The notes: generated by a model not told the origin, from the sequence alone. 64,000 nucleotides of DNA from Clostridia bacterium (GCA_030537495.1 JAUNMH010000007.1:56889-120888), one strand, 5' to 3'. Positions 34,990 through 46,912 are shown, numbered from the stretch's first letter. Translations and numbers: made by a program.

Positions 34990-36087
34990 ATGTATATAAA
35001 GAATTTAAGTTTAAAAGATTATAGAAATTACGACTCTCTAAACGTTGATTTTGACAAAAATGTTAATATCATAATTGGAAATAACGCCCAGGGAAAGACT
35101 AATCTTATAGAATCTCTTTACGTGACCTCTTTTGGGAAATCCTTTAGGACAAATAGAGATAGCGAACTTGTTAAGTTTGATAAGGATTTTGCGAAAATAA
35201 ATATTGAAGCAGAAAAAGAGTATTTTGATACGACTGTGGAGGTTTTGATAAAAAAAGATTCTAAGAAATCTGTAAAGAAAGATGGTGCTACTGTTCGGAA
35301 GACGTCGGAGCTATTGAAAAACATTTTGATTGTGAGTTTTTCGCCGGAAGATTTGAAAATTGTGAAGGAAGATCCAGAGAAAAGACGTAAGTTTATCGAC
35401 AGGGAGCTTTGCCAGATTAAGCCACTATATTACGAGTGTCTTTCGAATTATAAGAAAACTTTGCTTCAGCGAAATATGTACCTGAAGGAAGAGCATATAG
35501 AAAAAAGCATCTTAGATATTTGGGATATGCAGCTAGCACGCTATGGATCAAAACTCATTTCCATGCGTAAAATTTTCATAGAAAAATTAAGTGATTTCAG
35601 CAGCAAGATTCATGGAAGTATAACTGACGGAAAAGAAATTTTGCACATTGAATATAATCCAAATGTCGATTTTGTTGAGGATGAAAAAGAACTGGAATTA
35701 AAATTTTATGATGAAATTAAGAATGCCTACAGAAATGATCTTAGAATGAGGACTACAACTAAGGGACCTCATAAGGATGATATTTCTTTTTATGCCAATG
35801 GAATCAATATGAGAAGTTTTGGATCTCAGGGGCAACAGAGAACTTGTGCCCTTTCGATTAAGCTGGCTGAGCTTGATTTGATAAAAGAGGAAACTGGAGA
35901 AGATGCAATTCTGCTTCTCGATGATGTTATGAGTGAGCTTGATATTAACAGGCAGAGATTTCTGATTAAGACTTTACAAAAAAATCAAATTTTTGTAACG
36001 GCTACGGATATTGATGACAGAGTTTTAGAGAACTTTCCTGAGGCCAAGATAATTAAGATTGAAAAAGGAAAGATTGAAAATAAATAA
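34990..36087 (+). CDS. recF: DNA replication and repair protein RecF
   Basis: A 365-aa SMC-like ATPase loading recombination proteins at gaps. Walker A is IIGNNAQGKTNLIESLY near residues 28-44, the signature FGSQGQQRTCALSIKLAE is near 276-293, and Walker B is AILLLDDVMSELD. There is no convincing ribosome site. The small S4-domain gene (yaaA) usually found between dnaN and recF is absent: only 13 bases lie between the two genes. Confidence 0.97.
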   Translation: MYIKNLSLKDYRNYDSLNVDFDKNVNIIIGNNAQGKTNLIESLYVTSFGKSFRTNRDSELVKFDKDFAKINIEAEKEYFDTTVEVLIKKDSKKSVKKDGATVRKTSELLKNILIVSFSPEDLKIVKEDPEKRRKFIDRELCQIKPLYYECLSNYKKTLLQRNMYLKEEHIEKSILDIWDMQLARYGSKLISMRKIFIEKLSDFSSKIHGSITDGKEILHIEYNPNVDFVEDEKELELKFYDEIKNAYRNDLRMRTTTKGPHKDDISFYANGINMRSFGSQGQQRTCALSIKLAELDLIKEETGEDAILLLDDVMSELDINRQRFLIKTLQKNQIFVTATDIDDRVLENFPEAKIIKIEKGKIENK

Positions 36088-36102
36088 TTTTTATTATACA
36101 AT
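36074..36102 (+). promoter_or_regulatory. probable sigma-A promoter of gyrB
   Basis: TTGAAA (36074-36079) and TACAAT (36097-36102) are spaced by 17 bases. The -35 lies in the last codons of recF, giving gyrB-gyrA a transcript of its own. Confidence 0.55.
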
Positions 36103-36152
36103 AAAATGATAGTCTAAGAGATAGATAGCGTGATTATATAAAGAAAGGGTAA

Positions 36153-38087
<1,935 letters not shown>

Positions 38088-38101
38088 GGAAGGAGGGTCA
38101 A

Positions 38102-40606
38102 ATGAGTTTAATTGAAGATACTAAATTAGAACAGCATGAGATAGCCAAAGAAATGAAGAAATCATATATTGACTATTCCATGAGTGTAATTGTTGGACGT
38201 GCCCTTCCTGATGTAAGAGACGGATTGAAGCCGGTTCACAGAAGAATTTTATATGGAATGAGCCAGCTAGGCGTTACACCTGACAAACCGCATAAAAAAT
38301 CTGCGCGTATTGTCGGTGAAGTAATGGGTAAATATCACCCTCATGGTGACAGTTCAATTTATGATGCAATGGTAAGACTTGCACAGGATTTCTCAACAAG
38401 ATATATGCTTGTTGATGGTCACGGAAACTTTGGTTCCGTAGACGGAGACGGTGCAGCTGCCATGCGTTATACTGAAGCAAGAATGACTCCATTCTCACTT
38501 CAGATGATTAGAGATATTGAAAAAGAAACTGTAGATTTCATTCCTAACTTTGACGGTGAGGAAAAAGAACCGGTAGTACTTCCAAGTAGATACCCTAACC
38601 TGCTTGTTAACGGTTCAAATGGTATCGCCGTTGGTATGGCTACATCCATTCCACCTCACAATCTTGGTGAAGTAATTGATGCTACAATCGAACTTATAGA
38701 TAACAGCGAAGCTACTGTGGAAGATTTGATGAAGCACGTCAAGGGTCCGGACTTCCCTACTGGAGCAAAGATTCTAGGAAAGAGCGGAATGAGACAGGCT
38801 TACAGAACCGGCCAGGGTAAGGTTAAGGTAAGAGCTTGCTGTGAAATTGAGGAAACCACAAGAGGTAGATCTCAGATTATCGTTACTGAGATTCCTTTCC
38901 AGGTAAATAAGGCAAGATTAATCGAAAAAATTGCCGATTTAGTAAGAGATAAGAAAATTGAGGGAATTTCTGATATCAGAGACGAATCCAACCGTCATGG
39001 TATGAGAATTGTAATCGAACTTAAGAGAGATGCAAATCCTCAGATTACCCTTAACAGACTTTACAAGCATACTCAGCTTCAGGAAAGCTACAGCATGATT
39101 ATGCTTGCTTTGGTTGGAAAGAAACCAAAGATTCTGAATCTATATGAAATTCTTTCTGAATACCTTAATTTCCAGAAGGAAGTTGTTACCAGAAGAACTC
39201 AGCATGATTTGAAAAAGGCTGAGGCAAGAGCTCATATCTTAGAAGGTTTAAGAATCGCTCTTGATAATATCGACGAAATTATTAAGATTATCAGAAGTTC
39301 ATATAACGACGCTAGAGAAAAGCTGATGGAAAGATTCGGCTTATCTGAAATCCAGGCTCAGGCAATTCTTGACATGAGACTTGCTAGATTACAGGGTTTG
39401 GAACGTGAGAAAATTGATAAGGAATATGAGGAGCTAATGAAGAAGATTGCTTACTTTAAGGCAATTCTTGCTGATGAAAAGCTTCTTATGGGAGTTATCA
39501 AGGATGAGCTTACTGAAATCAAGGATAAGTATAAGGATCCTAGAAGAACTAAGATTGTTGCAGATGTTGATGACTTCGACGATGAGGACCTTGTTGAAGA
39601 AGAACAGGTTGCAGTAACTCTGACTCATCTTGGATATATTAAGAGAGTTCCTGCTGATACTTATAAGGCTCAGAGAAGAGGCGGAAAAGGTATTACTGGA
39701 ATTACAACAAGAGAAAATGACTTCGTTAAGGACTTAATCATGACTTCTACTCATGATTACTTGATGTTCTTTACTAATACTGGTAAAGCTCATAAGATTA
39801 AAGCCTTTGAAATTCCTGAAGCAGGAAGAACTGCTAAAGGAACTCCTGCGGTTAACTTCTTGAACCTGCTTCAGAGAGAAAGAATTACAACAGTAATTCC
39901 TATTAAGGATTTTTCTGAAGACAAGTATCTAATTGCAGTTACTAAGCAGGGTACTATTAAGAAGACTCCAATTTCTGAATTCAATACTCAGAGATCAACA
40001 GGACTTATTGCAATTAAACTTAAGGATGATGACCAGCTAATCGGAATCAGAGAAACTACAGGTACTAACCAGGTAATCATTGTTACTAAGCATGGTAAGT
40101 GCATTAGCTTCTCCGAAGAAGATGTAAGAAGCATGGGCAGAATTGCCGGAGGCGTTAGAGCTATTAAGCTTGACAAAGACGACGAAGTTGTTGCAATGGA
40201 ACTTGTAGAACCTGGACAGGAACTACTTGTTGTAACTGAAAATGGTTATGGTAAGAGAACTCCTGTAAATGAATATAAGATTCAGGTTCGCGGAGGAAAG
40301 GGTCTGTTAACTTATGATAAGGGTAAGTTCTCTAAGACAGGAGCTCTAGTAGGCGCAATGGCTGTAGACGACGACGATGAAATTCTTATGATTAACTCTG
40401 ATGGAATCATTATTAGAATCAAAGCCAACGAAGTTTCCAAGCTTGGAAGAGCAACCCAGGGTGTCAAGATTATGAAGGTTGATGATGATACTAAGATCGT
40501 TGCAATCGCTAAGGTAATCAAGGAAGATGATGACGAGGAACCTGAGGATAAGAAAAAAGAAAAGAAGGCTAAGTCAGAAGAGACTAACGAGCAGTTGACA
40601 CTGTAA
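38102..40606 (+). CDS. gyrA: DNA gyrase subunit A
   Basis: An 834-aa subunit: N-terminal breakage-reunion domain with the catalytic tyrosine in [11 protein letters not shown] (about residue 122), a coiled-coil tower and six-bladed C-terminal pinwheel. The GyrA box QRRGGKG is present (in [16 protein letters not shown]), marking it as gyrase rather than topoisomerase IV. The last 35 residues are highly charged. AAGGAAGGAGGG precedes the start. The ATPase partner gyrB is directly upstream. Confidence 0.98.
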   Translation: MSLIEDTKLEQHEIAKEMKKSYIDYSMSVIVGRALPDVRDGLKPVHRRILYGMSQLGVTPDKPHKKSARIVGEVMGKYHPHGDSSIYDAMVRLAQDFSTRYMLVDGHGNFGSVDGDGAAAMRYTEARMTPFSLQMIRDIEKETVDFIPNFDGEEKEPVVLPSRYPNLLVNGSNGIAVGMATSIPPHNLGEVIDATIELIDNSEATVEDLMKHVKGPDFPTGAKILGKSGMRQAYRTGQGKVKVRACCEIEETTRGRSQIIVTEIPFQVNKARLIEKIADLVRDKKIEGISDIRDESNRHGMRIVIELKRDANPQITLNRLYKHTQLQESYSMIMLALVGKKPKILNLYEILSEYLNFQKEVVTRRTQHDLKKAEARAHILEGLRIALDNIDEIIKIIRSSYNDAREKLMERFGLSEIQAQAILDMRLARLQGLEREKIDKEYEELMKKIAYFKAILADEKLLMGVIKDELTEIKDKYKDPRRTKIVADVDDFDDEDLVEEEQVAVTLTHLGYIKRVPADTYKAQRRGGKGITGITTRENDFVKDLIMTSTHDYLMFFTNTGKAHKIKAFEIPEAGRTAKGTPAVNFLNLLQRERITTVIPIKDFSEDKYLIAVTKQGTIKKTPISEFNTQRSTGLIAIKLKDDDQLIGIRETTGTNQVIIVTKHGKCISFSEEDVRSMGRIAGGVRAIKLDKDDEVVAMELVEPGQELLVVTENGYGKRTPVNEYKIQVRGGKGLLTYDKGKFSKTGALVGAMAVDDDDEILMINSDGIIIRIKANEVSKLGRATQGVKIMKVDDDTKIVAIAKVIKEDDDEEPEDKKKEKKAKSEETNEQLTL

Positions 40607-40629
40607 GTCGACTAGTAAATGCATAACCT

Positions 40630-40660
40630 ACCTGTGCGGCAAGGCCGCACAGGTATTTTC
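40630..40660 (+). terminator. intrinsic terminator after gyrA
   Basis: ACCTGTGCGGC and GCCGCACAGGT form a perfect 11-bp stem around a 3-base loop, followed by ATTTTC. It isolates gyrBA from the RsbW-like/sigma unit. Confidence 0.85.
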
Positions 40661-40699
40661 ACTTAATGTAATTCTATAAATTCAGGAGTATAAGCGAGT

Positions 40700-41098
40700 A
40701 TGGATAATATAAAATTCACGATACCGGGAAAACCGGAGTACTTAACAATGGTCAGATTGGCAATTGCTTCAATTGCAGGCAATGCTGGTTTTGATTATGA
40801 GGCAATTGAAGATATTAAAACTGCCGTTGAGGAGGCATGTAAGAATGTGTCCTGTCACGGTTTTGATGGTTTTTCTGACAGATATGAGCTGCAGTGCAAT
40901 GTGGAAAAAGGCAGAATAGAAGTAATTATCAAGGACGATTGCACCAACCATACTCTTGAGAAGTTAGCCAAACCTTGTCAAAACTGCCCTAAGGAAGGTG
41001 ACCTAGGGGTATACGTTATTGAGACCATGATGGATGAAGTGGATTTCAGCAAGGCCGAAAATGGAAATAAGCAGATAAGAATGGTGAAAAGCATATGA
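40700..41098 (+). CDS. RsbW/SpoIIAB-like anti-sigma serine kinase
   Basis: A 132-aa GHKL ATPase-fold protein. The N-box region is EDIKTAVEEACKNVSCHG and the second ATP-binding stretch includes IIKDDCT and GDLGVYVIETMMDEVDF. It probably binds the sigma factor encoded directly downstream, with ATGA overlap. Unusual for the family, the ATP-lid region holds Cys93-x2-Cys96 (KPCQNCPKEG), with further cysteines at 47, 52, 66 and 81. No anti-anti-sigma (RsbV/SpoIIAA) gene is adjacent. The ribosome site AGGAGT has a 10-base spacer. Confidence 0.85.
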   Translation: MDNIKFTIPGKPEYLTMVRLAIASIAGNAGFDYEAIEDIKTAVEEACKNVSCHGFDGFSDRYELQCNVEKGRIEVIIKDDCTNHTLEKLAKPCQNCPKEGDLGVYVIETMMDEVDFSKAENGNKQIRMVKSI

Positions 41099-41835
41099 AG
41101 GAACAGGAATTATTTACGAAATACCTAAATAATCCCAGCATTGAAAATAGAAATGAAATAGTTGAGAAGCACCTTTATATGGTGGATATTCTTATCAGAA
41201 AATACCTTGGTAAAGGCGTGGATTACGACGATCTTTATCAGGTGGGAGCACTGGCGCTGGTTAATGCAGTTGAACGCTTCGATCCTACTAAAGGATTCGA
41301 GTTCAGCTCTTTTGCAACGCCTACAATTCTTGGGGAAATCAAGAAATATTTTCGTGATAAGGAATGGAGTCTTAAGGTACCGAGAAGGCTTAAGGAGACT
41401 GCAGCCAAGGTGCAGGAAGTAAGGGAAAAACTACGTGATGAAAACCATAGAAACCCTACAATCCAAGAAATTTCGGAGGCTTCGGGATTTACACAGGAGC
41501 AGGTTATTGAGGCTCTTGAAGGTGCAAAATCCTACGGCACCTACTCCCTTGACAAAACCTACAGCGAGGCAGGTGAAGACGGAGAAAATTCATTTCTTGA
41601 AAAATATACCTCCTTTGAGGAGCAGGGATATGAGAGAATTGAGACTAAGGAAATAATTGAAAAAGTTGTAAAAGGTTTCAGCGACCAGGAAAAATATATT
41701 TTTAAAAAGAGATTTATTCACAACTGTTCACAGGCTGAAATTGCAGCAAATCTTGGCGTGTCACAAATGACTGTTTCTCGCGCTGAGAAAAACATAATCA
41801 ATAAATTTAAAGAAGAAGCGAAAAAAGGAGTATAA
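41095..41835 (+). CDS. SigB/SigF/SigG-family RNA polymerase sigma factor
   Basis: This 246-aa sigma factor has region 2 (HLYMVDILIRKYLGKGVDYDDLYQVGALALVNAVERFDP with FEFSSFATPTILGEIKKYFRD), region 3 (VPRRLKETAAKVQEVREKL with NPTIQEISEASGFTQEQVIEAL) and region 4 (SQAEIAANLGVSQMTVSRAEKNI). This matches the general-stress/sporulation group. It overlaps the anti-sigma start-stop (ATGA). Which of SigB-like or SigF-like it is cannot be decided; absence of SpoIIAA makes a SigF identity less likely. The malic enzyme gene follows at 3 bases. Confidence 0.88.
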   Translation: MKEQELFTKYLNNPSIENRNEIVEKHLYMVDILIRKYLGKGVDYDDLYQVGALALVNAVERFDPTKGFEFSSFATPTILGEIKKYFRDKEWSLKVPRRLKETAAKVQEVREKLRDENHRNPTIQEISEASGFTQEQVIEALEGAKSYGTYSLDKTYSEAGEDGENSFLEKYTSFEEQGYERIETKEIIEKVVKGFSDQEKYIFKKRFIHNCSQAEIAANLGVSQMTVSRAEKNIINKFKEEAKKGV

Positions 41836-41838
41836 AAA

Positions 41839-42990
41839 ATGGACACCAAAGAATTGGCTTTAAAAAAACATGCCGAGTGGCAGGGAAAATTATCTGTTAA
41901 CTGTAAGGAACCAATTACAAATAAAGAGGAATTATCAATTGCTTACACACCAGGTGTAGCAGCACCATGTCTAGAAATTGAAAAGGACGAAAGTCTTGCA
42001 TACACATATACAGGTAAGGGAAATACAGTTGCTGTAATCACTGACGGTACTGCAGTTCTTGGACTTGGAGACATTGGACCATCTGCAGGTATGCCGGTTA
42101 TGGAAGGGAAATGTGCATTATTCAAGTCATTTGCTAACATCGATGCAGTTCCAATCTGCGTAAACAGCAAAGATCCTAAGGAAATTATCGATACAGTTTA
42201 CAATATTTCAAAGAGCTTCGGCGGTATAAATCTTGAGGATATTAGCGCACCAAGATGCTTCGAAATTGAGAGAGCTTTGATCGAAAAATGTGATATCCCA
42301 GTATTCCACGACGACCAGCACGGTACTGCAATTATTACATGCGCAGGTCTTTTGAATGCTTGTAAGCTTCTTAAGAAACCCATGGGAGAAATGAAAATCG
42401 CTATTAGCGGAGCTGGTTCTGCGGGAATTTCCATTGCTAAGATGATTATAGCTATGGGCTTTGGTGATGTAGTTCTTTGCGGAAGCAAGGGAACTATTTA
42501 TGACGGAGCTCCATATAACAATCCAGAGCAGCAGAAGATGACTGAAATCACAAATAAAAACAATATTCAGGGTAGCCTAGCTGACGCAATGAAGGGCGCA
42601 GATATTTTAATTGGTGTTTCCAAGCCAGGCGTTGTAAGTAAGGAAATGATTCAGACTATGGCAAAGGACCCTATTGTTTTCGTTATGGCAAATCCTGTGC
42701 CTGAAATTATGCCTGATGAAGCAAAGGCTGCAGGCGCTGCTGTAGTTGGAACAGGACGTTCAGACTTCCCTAACCAGGTAAATAATGTTCTTGCTTTCCC
42801 TGGAATTTTTAGAGGAGCATTAGACGGACGCGCAGCTAAGATTACAGAAGAAATGAAGATGGCTGCTGCAAAAGCAATTGCAGGTGTTATCACAGAAAAG
42901 GAACTAAGTGCAGACTACGTACTGCCAGATCCATTTAACCCAGCAGTAGTTCCAGCAGTTGCAGAAGCAGTAAAAAGTTGCCTAAAGTAA
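41839..42990 (+). CDS. NAD(P)-dependent malic enzyme
   Basis: A 383-aa short-form malic enzyme that oxidatively decarboxylates malate to pyruvate. Signs: SIAYTPGVAAPCLEI, TDGTAVLGLGDIGPSAGMPVMEGK, the metal-binding FHDDQHGTAI and the NAD fold ISGAGSAGISIAKMI, then VVGTGRSDFPNQVNNVLAFPGIFRGALD. AAAAAGGAG precedes it. With fumarase downstream it forms a fumarate-malate-pyruvate segment, useful in amino-acid fermentation; co-transcription with the sigma pair is likely from spacing. Confidence 0.93.
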   Translation: MDTKELALKKHAEWQGKLSVNCKEPITNKEELSIAYTPGVAAPCLEIEKDESLAYTYTGKGNTVAVITDGTAVLGLGDIGPSAGMPVMEGKCALFKSFANIDAVPICVNSKDPKEIIDTVYNISKSFGGINLEDISAPRCFEIERALIEKCDIPVFHDDQHGTAIITCAGLLNACKLLKKPMGEMKIAISGAGSAGISIAKMIIAMGFGDVVLCGSKGTIYDGAPYNNPEQQKMTEITNKNNIQGSLADAMKGADILIGVSKPGVVSKEMIQTMAKDPIVFVMANPVPEIMPDEAKAAGAAVVGTGRSDFPNQVNNVLAFPGIFRGALDGRAAKITEEMKMAAAKAIAGVITEKELSADYVLPDPFNPAVVPAVAEAVKSCLK

Positions 42991-43035
42991 ATTTTAAAAA
43001 TATTAAGTATTAGATAAAATCGGAGGATTAGCGCC

Positions 43036-44409
43036 ATGGAGTATAGAATTGAACATGACACAATGGGAGAAGTGAAGGTCCCTGCAGATAGATATTGGGG
43101 AGCTCAGACTCAGAGAAGCTTCGAGAATTTCAAAATCGGAAACTCAAAGATGCCAATTGAAATTGTGCACGCTTTTGGGGTTTTGAAAAAGGCTGCCGCC
43201 CTTGCAAATAAAAGGCTTGAAATGATTGATGCTCAGCGCGCTGACCTTATTTCTAGCGTTTGCGATGAGATTATTGCAGGAAAACTGGACGACCACTTTC
43301 CTCTTGTTGTTTATCAGACAGGAAGTGGCACTCAATCAAATATGAATGTTAACGAAGTTGTAGCTAATCGCGGTAATGAAATTGCCGGCGAGAAGTTGCT
43401 ACACCCAAATGACCATGTCAACAAATCCCAGAGTTCCAACGATACCTTCCCTACTGCTATGCATATTGCTGCCCTGCAGGTTACAGCAGAAAAAGTGTTG
43501 CCGGCAGTTAGGGTTTTACGTGACTCTTTATCAAAACTAGAAGAGTCCTATATGGACATCGTGAAAACTGGAAGAACCCATCTTCAGGATGCGACTCCCT
43601 TGACCTTAGGACAGGAAATCAGCGGATGGCGCTCCATGCTTGATCACAATGAAAAGCAGATTGAAGAAGCTATGACAAGCCTTTATGAATTGGCTCTTGG
43701 CGGAACTGCAGTTGGCACAGGATTAAATGCTCATAGAGATTTTGGAAAGGCATCAGCAGAAGAAATTAGCAAGATTACTGGTTTTGATTTTGTGACTGCT
43801 GAAAATAAGTTCCACAGCCTGACATCAAAGGATGCTATTGTGTATGTTCATGGTGCATTTAAAGCACTGGCTGCCAACTTGATGAAAATCGCCAACGATG
43901 TGAGATGGCTGGCTTCCGGGCCACGCTGCGGAATCGGAGAAATTATGATTCCAGAAAATGAACCGGGAAGCTCCATTATGCCAGGTAAGGTAAACCCTAC
44001 ACAGTGCGAAGCGCTTACTATGGTTTGCACGCAGGTTATGGGAAATGACGTAACTATTGGAATTGCTGCATCACAGGGCAATTTTCAGCTGAATGTTTTC
44101 ATGCCTGTGATGATCAATAACTTTATTGAATCAGCAACTCTTCTATCCGATGCAATGATTTCATTCGAAAAGAATTGCGTATACGGAATTAAGCCAAACA
44201 ATGAAAAGATTAAGGAAAATTTAGATAAATCTCTCATGCTTGTAACTGCATTAAATCCACATATCGGATACGAAAATGCAGCTAAAATTGCAAAGCTTGC
44301 CCACAAAGAAGGCACAACCCTAAAAGCAGCAGCTGCAAAGTTAGGCTTTGTAGCCGAAGAAGACTTTGACAAATTAGTGGATCCATCAAAGATGATTGCA
44401 CCGAAATAG
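43036..44409 (+). CDS. fumC: class II fumarate hydratase
   Basis: This 457-aa enzyme interconverts fumarate and malate. Conserved segments: the first loop [14 protein letters not shown], the second [30 protein letters not shown], and the signature [16 protein letters not shown]. The [11 protein letters not shown] loop and the preceding HLQDATP histidine indicate fumarase rather than aspartase, but the two are close and aspartase has not been formally excluded. TCGGAGGATTAG precedes the start. Confidence 0.9.
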   Translation: MEYRIEHDTMGEVKVPADRYWGAQTQRSFENFKIGNSKMPIEIVHAFGVLKKAAALANKRLEMIDAQRADLISSVCDEIIAGKLDDHFPLVVYQTGSGTQSNMNVNEVVANRGNEIAGEKLLHPNDHVNKSQSSNDTFPTAMHIAALQVTAEKVLPAVRVLRDSLSKLEESYMDIVKTGRTHLQDATPLTLGQEISGWRSMLDHNEKQIEEAMTSLYELALGGTAVGTGLNAHRDFGKASAEEISKITGFDFVTAENKFHSLTSKDAIVYVHGAFKALAANLMKIANDVRWLASGPRCGIGEIMIPENEPGSSIMPGKVNPTQCEALTMVCTQVMGNDVTIGIAASQGNFQLNVFMPVMINNFIESATLLSDAMISFEKNCVYGIKPNNEKIKENLDKSLMLVTALNPHIGYENAAKIAKLAHKEGTTLKAAAAKLGFVAEEDFDKLVDPSKMIAPK

Positions 44410-44418
44410 GAGAATTTT

Positions 44419-44958
44419 ATGTCTAAGAATTACAAAAGACCTGTTTATGCAATAGTTTTAGTATTTTTTATAATCTCTGTTGCATTTAATATTATGCTTA
44501 TAAAAAAGATCAGCATCTCAAACCAGTTTATTAACAATAACGTATCGGAAGATTTTGTCGAATTAAACAATGAGATGAGAGAAATGAGACCTTTATTAGA
44601 ATTTAAAGATGGAAGTAAAGAAGATTATGTAAAACAAATGAATGTCATAGGGGAAAAATTATACGGTAGCTGTTATAATACAGTAGAAAAAATCAGTCGA
44701 TATCGTTTACTGGGTAAGCCGTATAAAGAGTTTTATATAAGAGAATTTAACAGCGTAATTCTTGATTTAATAGAAATTGAAGACTCTATAAGTTTAAAAG
44801 TAGCACGTAGGAAACTGTCAAGACTGGATGAAATTTTCACTGCAATATCTAAAATATATATAGGCGAACAATACGACTTAAGAAAAGATTCTAACGTAGA
44901 AATGAAGAAATTGCAAGAGTTTAAGCTTCTTTGCGAGGATTATAATAGTATTTCGTGA
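44419..44958 (+). CDS. unrecognised single-pass membrane protein
   Basis: A 179-aa protein: one N-terminal membrane helix (about 10-29), then mostly predicted helical, charged sequence. A region Glu/Met-rich around 48-60 and a run of charged helices to the end suggest a coiled-coil or helical bundle outside the membrane. I recognise no family. It begins 10 bases past fumC with AGGAG. The sequence is more A/T-rich than its neighbours, hinting at a separate origin. Confidence 0.6.
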   Translation: MSKNYKRPVYAIVLVFFIISVAFNIMLIKKISISNQFINNNVSEDFVELNNEMREMRPLLEFKDGSKEDYVKQMNVIGEKLYGSCYNTVEKISRYRLLGKPYKEFYIREFNSVILDLIEIEDSISLKVARRKLSRLDEIFTAISKIYIGEQYDLRKDSNVEMKKLQEFKLLCEDYNSIS

Positions 44959-44989
44959 ATAGGATAGATGTTTTTTATTAACGTAAGAA

Positions 44990-45008
44990 GGAGCAAAAGA
45001 TGCGCTAG
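44990..45008 (+). other. start-stop minimal ORF with ribosome site, probable gene remnant
   Basis: AAGAAGGAGCAAAAG is followed by ATG CGC TAG (45001-45009 region), a ribosome site leading into a two-codon ORF. A second Shine-Dalgarno-like GGAGG lies at about 45022-45027 with no ORF. Either decayed gene start or regulatory mini-ORF; a chance pattern is also possible. Confidence 0.3.
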
Positions 45009-45038
45009 ATCATATCAGAACGGAGGAATCTAGAAAAA

Positions 45039-45090
45039 TAAAAAAAGAGACAAGATTGGACTCAATTGCTATCCTGTCTCTTATTTTATT
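45039..45090. terminator. bidirectional terminator between the orphan gene and plsC
   Basis: AAGAGACA (45045-45052) and TGTCTCTT (45075-45082) form a stem with A-rich and T-rich flanks. The 3' arm reads on into TATTTTATT. It serves the rightward fumC-orphan transcript and the leftward plsC-like gene, whose stop is at 45089. Confidence 0.75.
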
Positions 45091-45823
45091 ATTCAAATTC
45101 TTTTAATCCATCGCGGATAGTTTTTTCTACTCTTTCAGGAAGTTCAGCTGCTTCATGTCTATCCATGTCAGCTGTTTCAATAGGTTCGTGGATTATCATA
45201 TTTACTGTTGCACCTGACGAAATAATTTCTCTTTCCTCAAACATATGATAGGATCCATCTATTGTAACCGGAACAACGGGAACCTTTGCCTTAGTAGCCA
45301 GCTTGAAGCTTCCAGCCTTAAACTCGCCCATATCATGACAGTGGCTTCTAGTACCTTCAGGGAATATTACCATAGAATATCCATTCTTCAGTTCATTTAC
45401 ACCTACCTGAATGGAGCGAAGTGCTGCTTTAGCATCACCTCTCTGAATAAAAACTCCATGAAGAGCTTTTATCCATTTTCCAAAGTAAGGTAATTTCTGT
45501 AGGGCATCCTTAGCAACGAAGCCAATCTGTTTACCCTCTGCAGCTTTTAACATAACGATAATATCAGCATATCCCTGGTGATTAGCAATAAAGACGCAAG
45601 GCCTATCCATAGGGATATTCTCTTGCCCTTTAATATTGCAAGTTACATCGAAGATGTCGAAAACATTATCAATCCACTGCTTTACAGCCTTGGCAATGAG
45701 AGCTCTCTCCTCTTCCTTCTCCCCTGCATCACGAAGTTTATTAATATCATTAAGATAATTATTAAAGATACTTACTGATCTGAATAGTTTGTATCCATTT
45801 GGTATATTTCTTATAAGTTTCAA
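45089..45823 (-). CDS. plsC: 1-acyl-sn-glycerol-3-phosphate acyltransferase
   Basis: A 244-aa PlsC-type acyltransferase making phosphatidic acid. It shows FIANHQGYADIIVML (the HX4D motif as NHQGYAD), VFIQRGDAKAALRSI, MVIFPEGTRSHCHDMGEFKAGSF (EGTRS) and VPVVPVTIDGS. The start is a TTG (45823) with AGGAGGAG 8 bases upstream. It runs against its neighbours and diverges from the PAP2 gene. Confidence 0.92.
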   Translation of the reverse strand: MKLIRNIPNGYKLFRSVSIFNNYLNDINKLRDAGEKEEERALIAKAVKQWIDNVFDIFDVTCNIKGQENIPMDRPCVFIANHQGYADIIVMLKAAEGKQIGFVAKDALQKLPYFGKWIKALHGVFIQRGDAKAALRSIQVGVNELKNGYSMVIFPEGTRSHCHDMGEFKAGSFKLATKAKVPVVPVTIDGSYHMFEEREIISSGATVNMIIHEPIETADMDRHEAAELPERVEKTIRDGLKEFE

Positions 45824-45945
45824 TTAACTGCTCCTCCTAAATTAGATTGTCGCTACAAATAATATACCACAGATTGGCTAGAAATATCCATACGAAAAGC
45901 GTATAATATACTGAAAGATGGGTAAAAAGAAAGGGATTTAGATAT

Positions 45946-46584
45946 ATGATAACAAAGAAAAGAACAGCTATAATACTCATATCACTTGCCATATTTACTT
46001 TCATTGCGGTAAATGTTGCCAGATATGAGTTCCTTGATTTCGATACGGTTATAAGGACCTGGGTTTACAGCCTAAGGACAGACCTTAGAAATAGCATAAT
46101 AATTCCAATAACGTATTCAGGAAATGTTCAAACTGTAGTACTTATAGGAGTTATCCTCATACTGTGGAAAACTACAAGGAAAACCTATGGTATTCCATTT
46201 GCTATAGTTTCACTATCATCAACATTAGTATATAAGCTAGTAAAATCAATATTCAGAAGACCACGCCCTAATTTAGCAGTACGATTAATTGAACAAGGTG
46301 GTTACTCATTTCCAAGTGGGCATTCAATGAACTGCCTTGTATGCTATGGATTTCTTATCTATCTAATTAATAGGCATTGCGAAAACAAGAAATTAGCGCA
46401 AGTCCTGACAGATATTCTCACTCTAATGATAATCTGCATCGGCTTGAGCCGCATCTATGTAGGTGTCCACTTCCCTACCGATGTTCTCGGAGGCTGGAGT
46501 CTTGGTATGGCGTATCTGATGATGGCGATTATAGTTTATGAGAGAGTATGTAAATCTACAGATAAAATACACATTGTAGATTAA
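45946..46584 (+). CDS. PAP2-superfamily membrane phosphatase
   Basis: A 212-aa polytopic protein with the three phosphatase motifs: KSIFRRPRPN, PSGHSMNCLV and SRIYVGVHFPTDVLGGW. Such enzymes dephosphorylate phosphatidic acid, phosphatidylglycerophosphate or undecaprenyl diphosphate; which one is open. It is divergent from plsC, and a weak promoter (TAGAAA-17-TATAAT, near 45879-45907) lies in the gap. Confidence 0.88.
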   Translation: MITKKRTAIILISLAIFTFIAVNVARYEFLDFDTVIRTWVYSLRTDLRNSIIIPITYSGNVQTVVLIGVILILWKTTRKTYGIPFAIVSLSSTLVYKLVKSIFRRPRPNLAVRLIEQGGYSFPSGHSMNCLVCYGFLIYLINRHCENKKLAQVLTDILTLMIICIGLSRIYVGVHFPTDVLGGWSLGMAYLMMAIIVYERVCKSTDKIHIVD

Positions 46585-46624
46585 TTGTATGTAGGGATTA
46601 ATTGTGCTATAATTATGCTACAAT
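46585..46624 (+). promoter_or_regulatory. toxin-antitoxin promoter with overlapping palindromic operator
   Basis: TTGTAT (46585-46590) and TATAAT (46608-46613) are 17 bases apart, with TGC before the -10 (extended form). An imperfect 24-bp palindrome at 46601-46624 covers the -10: ATTGT, a 3-base gap, ATAATTAT, a 3-base gap, ACAAT. This is the expected place for autorepression by the Phd-type antitoxin. Confidence 0.72.
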
Positions 46625-46648
46625 AATAATCATAAAGGAGATGAGTTT

Positions 46649-46912
46649 ATGCCAATAATAGTACCAATTAAAGATTTGCGCAATACTACGGAACTATCTA
46701 ACCTTGCGCATAAAGAACAGGAACCAATTTTCGTAACCAAGAATGGATATAGCGATTTAGTTGTTATGAGCAGTGAATTATATGACAAATTTGCTAGAAC
46801 GAATCGAATTGACCAGGCAATTTACGAGTCTGAAAAGGATTTATTAAATGGAGGAAAGCCAAAGGACGCAGAAAAAGTTTTTGCGGAATTGGACATGAAG
46901 TATTTTGGATAA
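46649..46912 (+). CDS. Phd/YefM-family antitoxin
   Basis: An 87-aa protein with the antitoxin fold: IVPIKDLRNTTELSNLAHKEQEPIFVTKNGYSDLVVMS (a YefM/Phd-type DNA-binding half), then a C-terminal toxin-binding part (DLLNGGKPKDAEKVF). It is followed by the toxin with an 8-base overlap. TAAAGGAGATGAG precedes the start. Confidence 0.88.
   Translation: MPIIVPIKDLRNTTELSNLAHKEQEPIFVTKNGYSDLVVMSSELYDKFARTNRIDQAIYESEKDLLNGGKPKDAEKVFAELDMKYFG

Noticed and set aside
43848..44372. two open frames antisense to fumC
   Set aside because: No ribosome sites, no recognisable domain; fumC is fully intact on the other strand.
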